Positions 58,138 through 64,000 of a stretch of 64,000 nt of DNA are shown piece after piece (within the stretch, counting starts at the first letter, position 1; each line of letters opens with the position of its first letter). The notes beneath the pieces were generated by a model, which did not search any database, had not been told where the DNA came from, and worked only from the letters and a program-made list of their open reading frames with translations. The position numbers and the translations under genes were made by a program. This DNA is from Dietzia aurantiaca (GTDB taxonomy: Bacteria > Actinomycetota > Actinomycetes > Mycobacteriales > Mycobacteriaceae), in NCBI RefSeq assembly GCF_021033825.1, contig NZ_JAIFXZ010000008.1, positions 1 through 64,000 of the forward strand, in the 5' to 3' direction.

Positions 58138-58259
58138 CTAGGGCAGAGCGCGGGCGTCGCGAGCGGTAGATGGTGCGAGCCCTCGGACGGGGAAGGGTCT
58201 TCATTCACCCTGGTATGGAGCTGATCAGGCAGTGGGGCTGATTCCTTGACCAGCGATCA

Positions 58260-59888
58260 TTACTCCGCGGAGATGCGGAAGGCGTCGCCGACGATGTGCT
58301 GGTGGAGTCGCCCGAAGAGGTCGGCGTGCTCACGTGCACGGTCGGCGAGAGAGGTGAACAGTTCCACCGGCAGGCCCAGGTCCGGCGCTAGCGCGGCGAG
58401 GGTCTCCCAGCCGCCGAGTTTGCCCACCACGGCGCTACGCATGAGCTCCACCTCCAGCACCGGGGTCATGGGGGAACTGGTCAGGCGTTCGTTGAGCTTG
58501 AGCCGTCCCCCTTTCTCTGCGACCGCGGCCGCGGCCTGCCGGTGGGGACGCCGCTGCAGGTGTAGGGATTCGATCAGCTCGGCGAGGAACTGGCGCTCGC
58601 TGGCGATGTCGTCGGCGACCGTGGCCAGGTCAGGGCCCAGATCGGTGTCCGCGAAGTCCCGCGCCATCCGGCGGGCCCGGCCCAGTCCGGCCGTCGCGCC
58701 CGTGAGGTGGTCCGACAGGTACAAAGCCAGCACGTCCCGCTCCAGATGCGCCGGCAGGCGATGGGCCGAGGACTCCTCGCGAGGGCCCGTGACCCCAGAC
58801 GGATCCGCCCCGCCGGGAGGGGACTGATCCACCGGCCACTGCTCACGTGGCCGCATCGGCGGGCTCGCGGTGCCCTGTCCGTCAGCAATCCCGGTCAACA
58901 ACTCACGCAGCGTCTCCGCCGCCTCATTCCGCGGCCGCCAGCCCAACTCGTCGCGGGCCCGCGAACAATCCATCAAGGGAACCCGCATCCCCATGTCCAG
59001 CCAGCCCGGATCCGCGGCCACCGCCCGGGCCTTCCACGCGACCGCCACTGCAGGGCGGATGAGCGCGGCAGGCACCTCGAGGAACCGGCCGCTGTCTACG
59101 ACGTCGGCCAGTTCCTGCGCCCGGAGTACCGGCTCCGTCGCGACGTTGAACGCCCCCGCGGCCCGCTGCACCAATACCCGACAGAACGCGTCGGCCAGAT
59201 CGTCCGCGTGTACCACCTGCACCCGGATCCCCGCTGGCACCGGCAACAGTGGGAGAGTGCCCGGCCGCAGCGCAGCCGCCGGTGCCAACGCGCCCAAGAA
59301 GTAGCGGGTGATCTCCGCGCCGGCGTCGGCATCGAACACCAGCGCCGGGCGGACCCGACTGATAAGCAGGTCAGGATGCTCGGCCTGCATCTCGTCCAGG
59401 ACCTGCTCCTGCGCCGCTTTGTCCACTGCGTAATGCGACGACTCCGCGGCGCCGCCCACTGGCCACGACTCGGGGCGTGGGTCGTCGTCGTCGACACCCG
59501 AGTACGCTCCCACCGACGACGACACCACCAGATGCCCGACACCCGCTCGCACGCAGGCATCGGCCACGCGGCGCGTGCCCTCCACATTCACCCGGCGCAG
59601 CAGCTCGCGCTGGTGATTCGGCTGGATCAGCCACGCCAGATGCACCGCCGCGTCGCAGCCCCGCAGCACCTCGGCCAGGTGGTCGACCACCCGGTCCTCG
59701 TCCCGGTCATCGCGCGTGGGGACGGCCAAATCCACCGCCTCCCACCGCGCCTGGTCGTACGGCGCACTGGCCGCGTCCGGGAGACGGCGGGCCACGCCCA
59801 GCACCTCCGTGACCTCTGGCTCCTCGCCCAACGCCCGTACGAGGGCCGTCCCGACATTGCCCGTCGCCCCGATGACCGCGACCTTCAT
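58260..59888 (-). CDS. NAD-dependent epimerase/dehydratase fused to a helical, ferritin-like domain
   Basis: 542 residues. The N-terminal extended short-chain dehydrogenase domain (about 1-330) has the Rossmann motif VAVIGATGNVGTALV, SSSVGAYSGVDD, and the catalytic YxxxK in SHYAVDKAAQ. After a Pro/Gly linker (about 335-375), the C-terminal ~165 residues (HLERDVLALYLSDHLTGATA ... LVFTSLADRAREHAD-like) are an all-helical block resembling ferritin-like standalone proteins of actinobacteria. The ATG at 59888 is preferred over a GTG at 59879+18 because GAGGGG lies at the right distance. A DDDD run in GVDDDDPRPE is present. Substrate and the reason for the fusion are unknown. Confidence 0.75.
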   Translation of the reverse strand: MKVAVIGATGNVGTALVRALGEEPEVTEVLGVARRLPDAASAPYDQARWEAVDLAVPTRDDRDEDRVVDHLAEVLRGCDAAVHLAWLIQPNHQRELLRRVNVEGTRRVADACVRAGVGHLVVSSSVGAYSGVDDDDPRPESWPVGGAAESSHYAVDKAAQEQVLDEMQAEHPDLLISRVRPALVFDADAGAEITRYFLGALAPAAALRPGTLPLLPVPAGIRVQVVHADDLADAFCRVLVQRAAGAFNVATEPVLRAQELADVVDSGRFLEVPAALIRPAVAVAWKARAVAADPGWLDMGMRVPLMDCSRARDELGWRPRNEAAETLRELLTGIADGQGTASPPMRPREQWPVDQSPPGGADPSGVTGPREESSAHRLPAHLERDVLALYLSDHLTGATAGLGRARRMARDFADTDLGPDLATVADDIASERQFLAELIESLHLQRRPHRQAAAAVAEKGGRLKLNERLTSSPMTPVLEVELMRSAVVGKLGGWETLAALAPDLGLPVELFTSLADRAREHADLFGRLHQHIVGDAFRISAE

Positions 59889-60105
59889 GACCGCCACCCC
59901 TCACAAAGTTGGCTGTTCGCTGCTGCGCGTGGTTTCAGTGTGCGGGTGAGCGGGCCGGTGAGCATCCGGTCGAGAGGGTTCGCGTACTGGCCGGTATCGC
60001 CGATGGTCGGGGTTGTCATCGTCGTCATCCCAGGCGAAACCGGCGCGGCCGCACAACGCTATGCCTACGCTTGTAGGCATCACGCCCGCAGAGTTTGGGA
60101 GATCG

Positions 60106-60543
60106 ATGAGACACCGTCTCCAGTTCGTCGCCGCCGCCGGTGCTGTTGCAGCGTCGGTTGGTGCACTGGGAGTTCTCGGGGCCGCGCCGGTCGGCGCCCA
60201 GCCCGCCGCCCCGCCGATCCCGCGTGGGATACCCATGGTGGTCAGCGACGTCATGGGGCCCGGCGATCCCGGGTTCTGGGATCCGGCCGTTGTCGGCACA
60301 CGCGTGCTCACCCCGGTCGAGCCCGGCGTCAAGGTGGCGTGCGCGACCGGGTTCGAGCCTGTCCTCTCCTGCAGCACCCTCGACATGCGCGAGCTGGGTT
60401 CCCCGCAGCGGACGCTGCAATTCATCGACGTGCCCACCCTCGGCGAGCCACTGCGCATCTGGTTCGACTACCCCCGCTGGGGAGACGGCTCCACGGCGGC
60501 GGTAAACGAGCGGATCATCGGCTTGTGGATGGAGCGGCGCTGA
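60106..60543 (+). CDS. Small secreted protein, DPxFW family
   Basis: 145 residues. Signal peptide (RLQFVAAAGAVAASVGALGV, cleavage near GAQPA). The mature part has DVMGPGDPGFWDPAVVGTRV, LTPVEPGVKVACATG and LSCSTLDMRE, the same pattern as the protein at 16508-17119 and the relic at 58 kb; the two cysteines align with those of the former. The ATG at 60106 has GGGAGAT upstream. Oddity: directly after the stop another frame continues with a Gly/Ser-rich, hydrophobic stretch (SLGLLGGAGSTGSGSGSVRS) of the kind seen at the C-termini of exported actinobacterial proteins, so a frameshift near the end is possible. Function unknown. Confidence 0.7.
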   Translation: MRHRLQFVAAAGAVAASVGALGVLGAAPVGAQPAAPPIPRGIPMVVSDVMGPGDPGFWDPAVVGTRVLTPVEPGVKVACATGFEPVLSCSTLDMRELGSPQRTLQFIDVPTLGEPLRIWFDYPRWGDGSTAAVNERIIGLWMERR

Positions 60544-60989
60544 GCCTGGGGTTGCTCGGTGGCGCCGGTTCGACCGGGTCCGGATCGGGATCCGTCCGGT
60601 CCAGCGGAACAGTAGCTGGCTACGGACAATCAGCTGGCAACTGGGTTAAGACGACGAAGGTCGGCCGCTGCTCGATGGTGGCAGCCGATCTTCTCGTCAG
60701 GGTTTCGCCCCGTCCACCTCGTGCGCAGGCGCATTGTCAGCTGGTGACTGCGGGGCTAAGTAGCCCTGCGTTGAGGGGCCTGCGCTCGTCGACGTGCAGG
60801 GGAACAAACCTCCAGCGAGAACCTACCTAGACGCGGACTGCTGGTCGGGAGGCGTTGTCGTCGTCAATCTCACCGTCTCGTCTTTCGCTGCGGGCCCCGT
60901 CGTGAGGTGGGGCCGGTCATCGCGATCACCGCGGACGTCCAATTCGTCGACCAGTGGCGCCTTCGGAGCTCGCGCGTAGGGTCCCGGAC
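60544..60989. other. Spacer of 446 bases without a clear gene
   Basis: Begins with the Gly/Ser-coding stretch in another frame mentioned for the gene before it, which could be a frameshifted tail. It contains an exact copy of the 15-base word at 60851-60865 and a weak GGCCCC/GGGGCC hairpin near 60894-60921. I find no supported gene, and the sequence is slightly less GC-biased than the coding regions. Confidence 0.5.
60851..60865 (+). repeat. Intergenic copy of the GGCGTTGTCGTCGTC word
   Basis: Exact 15-mer in a spacer, 125 bases before the alpha/beta hydrolase start. See also 2316, 10812, 13219 and 38983. Confidence 0.7.
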
Positions 60990-61709
60990 ATGACCGAGCT
61001 CGTCCTTCTCCCTGGCCTGCACGGCGATGCGCAATCGTGGTCTCCCGTGATCCATGCCCTGCCGGAGGACCTCACGGCGAGGGCTCTGGACCTGCCGGCG
61101 GTGCCAGACCTCGACGTACTCGTGGACGAGGTGGCGGGACAGATCGCTCCGGGCAGTGTGGTGGTGGGACATTCGCTCGGCGCGGTGGCGGCCATGCACC
61201 TCGTCGAACGGCACCCGACTCTGGTGGCCGGGCTCGTGCTGGTGACCGCGCCCGTGGGGGCGGAGGACCCGGACGCGGCTGCCGCCCGGGCGGCTCGGGC
61301 GGCGGGGCTGAGCTCGGACGCGTATGAGGAGATCGCCCTCGACGGCATGAAACTTGTGTACTTCGACGACCGTGGCCTGGACCCGCAGGTGCGGGCCGAG
61401 CGGCTGCGCGCAGCACGCGGGTACGGCCCGGCGCGATTTGCGGCCCATTCAGTGGCGCTGGGGGCGCGGGCGGATCGCAGCTCGTTCCCCGCGCAGGCTC
61501 GGTGTCCCGTGCTGATTGTGGGTGCGTCCGACGACCAGGTGGTGCCGACCGCCGCGCAGCGGGCGTGGGCAGTGGCTAATGAAGCTTGTGGAGGGGGCGG
61601 CACGGTCTCGTACGTGGAGATCCGCGAGACCGGGCACATGCTGCCGGTGGAGGCACCGGAGGAACTGGCTCTCGAGATCCACGCATGGGTGCGCGAGGAA
61701 TTGAGCTGA
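60990..61709 (+). CDS. Alpha/beta-fold hydrolase
   Basis: 239 residues, cytosolic. Nucleophile elbow VVVGHSLGAVAAMH (Ser), acid in IVGASDDQVVP (Asp) and base in EIRETGHMLPVEAPEELA (His), with the oxyanion segment LVLLPGLHGDAQSWSPV at the start. A small cap region (about 105-165) is rich in Ala/Arg. Substrate not deducible. The ATG at 60990 lacks a strong ribosome site; an upstream in-frame start at 60954 is possible. It is 113 bases before ohr on the same strand. Confidence 0.82.
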   Translation: MTELVLLPGLHGDAQSWSPVIHALPEDLTARALDLPAVPDLDVLVDEVAGQIAPGSVVVGHSLGAVAAMHLVERHPTLVAGLVLVTAPVGAEDPDAAAARAARAAGLSSDAYEEIALDGMKLVYFDDRGLDPQVRAERLRAARGYGPARFAAHSVALGARADRSSFPAQARCPVLIVGASDDQVVPTAAQRAWAVANEACGGGGTVSYVEIRETGHMLPVEAPEELALEIHAWVREELS

Positions 61710-61822
61710 GCCCGGCGGTTGCTCGCCGGTGGTCGCGGGTTCCGTCCTATTCCGGTCGGCGACCCCACCTGCCACCGCGGCGTACGTTTGGCGGCAGCAC
61801 ACCCATCACGAAGGAGACTGTC

Positions 61823-62248
61823 ATGGCAGACGCGTTGTACTCCGTCGAGGCACTGTCCACCGGCGGAGGCCGGGACGGGCACGTGGCGACCGCCGACAAC
61901 GCCGTGGACCTGGAGATGGCCCCGCCCACAGAACTCGGCGGGTCAGGCAAGGGCAACAACCCCGAGCAATTGTTCGCCGCAGGCTTCGCCGCCTGCTTCC
62001 ACTCGGCCCTGCAGAGCGCCGCGAGGACCAGGAAGGTCGCTATCGACGGCTCGTCCGTGGGCGCGCGGGTCTCGCTCCTTCGCTCCGGTGAAGCCAGCAT
62101 CGACCTGGCTGTGGACCTCGAGGTGATCCTGCCCGGCGTCGAGACCGAGCAGGCGAACGAGCTGGCCAAGCTCGCCCACGAAATATGCCCCTACTCCCGG
62201 GCCACCGCCGGCAACATCGAGGTCTCCGTGAGCGTCGCCGAGGACTGA
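61823..62248 (+). CDS. ohr: Organic hydroperoxide resistance protein (Ohr/OsmC family)
   Basis: Thiol peroxidase that reduces organic and lipid hydroperoxides in the cytosol. 141 residues. Catalytic Cys58 in FAAGFAACFHSALQ and resolving Cys122 in HEICPYSRAT, the Ohr arrangement; NNPEQLFAAGF is the family block. ATG at 61823 with AAGGAG upstream. No OhrR-type regulator is adjacent. It converges with the fucosidase gene, 6 bases between stops. Confidence 0.93.
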   Translation: MADALYSVEALSTGGGRDGHVATADNAVDLEMAPPTELGGSGKGNNPEQLFAAGFAACFHSALQSAARTRKVAIDGSSVGARVSLLRSGEASIDLAVDLEVILPGVETEQANELAKLAHEICPYSRATAGNIEVSVSVAED

Positions 62249-62254
62249 CTTCAA

Positions 62255-63730
62255 TCAAGCCAGACCGATTGCGTTCACCTGCCCCGACAGCCGGATCACG
62301 TGCGCCGGCGACACCGGCAGACGCTCCGGCAACCGCACGCGGACACCGTCGTCGTTGGCGGTGATCTCCAGCGGCTGCCCCGTCGACACCAGCAACGCCG
62401 AGGCATCCGGCCCGGCAGACACCCCCGGCACCACCAGCTCACGAGAGGCGGGGGTTCCCAGGGTGATCACGTTGACGTCCGTGCCGGTGAGGGTGAACCG
62501 CAGCTGGGTGCCCTCGCTCGCGGTGGCGGCGGGACGGACCCACGGGCGGCTGCCGCGAATCGCGCTGCCGTTCTCGTGCAACCACCGCCCCAACGCCCGT
62601 AGAGGGGCCTGCTGCTCGGTCGGAACCGACCCGTCCGGCAAGGGGCCCACCCCGATCAGCAGGTTGCCGTTCTTGCTCACCACGTCCACGAGCATGTGGA
62701 TCAACTCATGCGCCGGCACGATGTCCGCCGGATCCTCGTTACGGTTCGCGGCGAAGGAGTTGCCGATCCCGCGCGTGGTCTCCCACTTCTTGGTCACGAT
62801 CTCCTCGTAGCGGGCGTACTCGGGAGTCGTGAAGTCGTGGTGCGGGGTCGCGGGGAAGGTCAGCTCGCGGTGCTCTGCCGGGATCAGCTTCCACACCAAT
62901 TGCACCAGGCCGGCCACCCCGCGGACCACCGCCTCGGTTCCGCCGCCGCGCTTGAGATCCGTCTGCGCCCAGCGGTCGTTCACCACCCCGTCGGGTACCG
63001 CGTCGTAGAAGTCGGAGAACAGGCCCGGCAGGTCGGTTGTGGCCGGCCAGCCGATGTCGTTCCACAGGATGGCGGGGGAGTAGCGCTCGATCAGCTCGCG
63101 GATGTGGTCCTCGGCGTAGCGGGCGTAGGCCGGATCGGCCGGCACCGCGAGCACCGAGTCGGCCGGGCCTGTCAGGACCGCATCGTTGAACGGCCAGTCG
63201 TAACCGCCCGAGTAGTACAGCCCCGTGCGCATGCCGCGGGCCCGGACGGCCCGGTCGACGTCGCCCACCAGGTCGCGCGGCGAACCGTACGTACCGAGCT
63301 TCGGGTGCGGATGGTCCGACGGCCACAGCGTGTAGCCGTCGTGGTGCTTGGTGGTGAGCACCACATAGCCGGCGCCCGCAGCTTGGGCCAGCTCGGCGAT
63401 CTGGTCCACATCCGCCGTCTGGGCCTGACGCGAGAACTCCTCCGAGAAGCGGCGGTAGCTGTAGTCGGCGCCGTACGTGGCCTCGTGATGCTCCTGGGTA
63501 GGACTGCCGGGGATCTGCATCGTGTTGAGGTACCACTCGGCGTACGGGTTCTCCTTGAGCATCTGGCTCGGCCCGCCGTCGCGCAGCAGTTCCTGGATGT
63601 CCGGCACCCGCGGCGCCCACCGGGGCACCGAATACGGGCCCCAGTGGATGAACACGCCGAGCTTGACGTCGTCGTACCAGGCAGGGAGTCCGCGGCCCTC
63701 GAGCCGCTCCCAACCGGCGGCGTCACTCAT
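62255..63730 (-). CDS. Alpha-L-fucosidase, GH29
   Basis: 491 residues, no signal peptide. Opens AAGWERLEGRGLPAWYDDVK, then KLGVFIHWGPYSVPRWAP, KHHDGYTLWPSDHPHPKLG (substrate-binding His), DWPFNDAVL and the nucleophile Asp in SPAILWNDIGWPATTDL (near residue 226). C-terminal beta domain with LRFTLTGTDVNVITLG. It would hydrolyse terminal fucosyl residues inside the cell. ATG at 63730 chosen since it overlaps the stop of the membrane gene upstream by 4 bases (ATGA). Fucose use is an accessory trait, so lateral arrival is possible though base composition is normal. Confidence 0.92.
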   Translation of the reverse strand: MSDAAGWERLEGRGLPAWYDDVKLGVFIHWGPYSVPRWAPRVPDIQELLRDGGPSQMLKENPYAEWYLNTMQIPGSPTQEHHEATYGADYSYRRFSEEFSRQAQTADVDQIAELAQAAGAGYVVLTTKHHDGYTLWPSDHPHPKLGTYGSPRDLVGDVDRAVRARGMRTGLYYSGGYDWPFNDAVLTGPADSVLAVPADPAYARYAEDHIRELIERYSPAILWNDIGWPATTDLPGLFSDFYDAVPDGVVNDRWAQTDLKRGGGTEAVVRGVAGLVQLVWKLIPAEHRELTFPATPHHDFTTPEYARYEEIVTKKWETTRGIGNSFAANRNEDPADIVPAHELIHMLVDVVSKNGNLLIGVGPLPDGSVPTEQQAPLRALGRWLHENGSAIRGSRPWVRPAATASEGTQLRFTLTGTDVNVITLGTPASRELVVPGVSAGPDASALLVSTGQPLEITANDDGVRVRLPERLPVSPAHVIRLSGQVNAIGLA

Positions 63731-64000
63731 GCCGACACGAGGGTGTTGTGGCGCTGCTCCAGGAACTCCGACGCCGACTGTCCGTACGCCAGCACCAGCG
63801 CCACCACGTTGGCGGCCAGGAGCAGCCACGCCGAGACCATCGTGAAGTCCGCGAGCACGCCCAGCAGCGAGAAGAACGCGAACACCGACAGGACCAGCCG
63901 GGCCCAGACAGCGCCGTCACGGAGCTTGACCGCGGCTACCACCTGGACGGCCATCGCGACCATCGCGGCGATCGCCAGCATCCAGCCGAACCAACTGAAC
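63727..64000 (-). CDS. Membrane protein, partial at window edge
   Basis: The reading frame is open to the end of the window, so the N-terminal part is missing. At least 90 residues: three hydrophobic helices (LAIAAMVAMAVQVVAAVKL, WARLVLSVFAFFSLLGVLAD, MVSAWLLLAANVVALVLAYG) and a soluble end SASEFLEQRHNTLVSA. Its stop overlaps the fucosidase ATG, so the two are translationally coupled. It may be a small integral-membrane protein, or the end of a permease; no family recognised. Confidence 0.65.
   Translation of the reverse strand, partial: FSWFGWMLAIAAMVAMAVQVVAAVKLRDGAVWARLVLSVFAFFSLLGVLADFTMVSAWLLLAANVVALVLAYGQSASEFLEQRHNTLVSA

Noticed and set aside
57919-58259. Possible plus-strand small gene in this gap.
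   Set aside because: The plus frame is Gly/Arg/His-rich and unconserved, whereas the minus strand aligns with a known local family, so I call a relic on the minus strand instead.
62255-64000. Fucosidase region as a mobile island.
   Set aside because: No IS element, integrase, direct repeats or shift in base composition is visible in the part seen.

Overview
The window is high-GC DNA from an actinobacterium of the mycolic-acid group (Mycobacteriales). I think a Dietzia-like organism is most likely, but that is inference from gene content. Supporting signs are an Rpf gene behind a c-di-AMP riboswitch, HtaA-type heme proteins with HmuTUV and HmuO, SepH, a fused AccD3-type carboxyltransferase beside an EchA6-type crotonase, and many GTG starts with 4-base ATGA/GTGA gene overlaps. 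From about 28 kb to 53 kb the gene order resembles, from memory, the Mycobacterium tuberculosis Rv0859-Rv0905 region, with the fadA/fadB pair moved to the left end.

Layout. 1-121: the 3' end of a 5S rRNA and its terminator. 0.2-2.5 kb: malQ. 2.7-6.1 kb: fadA-fadB (beta-oxidation). 6.4-15 kb: a heme-iron island with hmuT-hmuU-hmuV, three secreted or membrane-anchored proteins, heme oxygenase hmuO and a separate HtaA-domain protein, with DtxR/IdeR-like boxes before the transcription units. 15.3-17.1 kb: a MalY/PatB aminotransferase and a small secreted protein. 17.3-27 kb: nitrate/nitrite assimilation (narK, nitrate reductase, its electron-transfer flavoprotein, an NnaR-type HemD-winged-helix regulator, nirB and nirD). 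27-33 kb: a membrane protein, XPB-type helicase, a helicase-associated protein and a 65-residue protein. 33-34 kb: Rpf and its riboswitch. 34-46.5 kb: conserved housekeeping genes (cspB, glutaminyl cyclase/MFS operon, DUF3027, DUF2530, purine permease, rRNA methyltransferase, UPF0060, DUF6928-like, sepH, serC, pdxH). 46.6-53 kb: citrate synthase, FKBP, propionyl-CoA synthetase, accD3 and echA6. 53-57.9 kb: a VWA protein, a DUF485-ActP acetate uptake pair and a DUF6069-like membrane protein. 58-64 kb: an accessory-looking stretch with a decayed gene, an epimerase fused to a helical domain, a small secreted protein, a hydrolase, an Ohr peroxidase, an alpha-L-fucosidase and a partial membrane gene.

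The genes form coherent modules. One takes up and degrades heme under iron control. One converts nitrate to ammonium. One group handles acyl-CoA and short-chain acid metabolism (FadAB, PrpE, AccD3, EchA6, GltA, ActP). I see no phage, IS element, CRISPR array or complete tRNA. The most unusual signals are a short strand-biased DNA word (GTTGTCGTCGTC) recurring in genes and spacers, a family of small secreted DPxFW proteins with two intact copies and one decayed copy, paired neocarzinostatin-like proteins flanking HtaA in the heme operon, dispersed intergenic repeats and an epimerase/helical-domain fusion.
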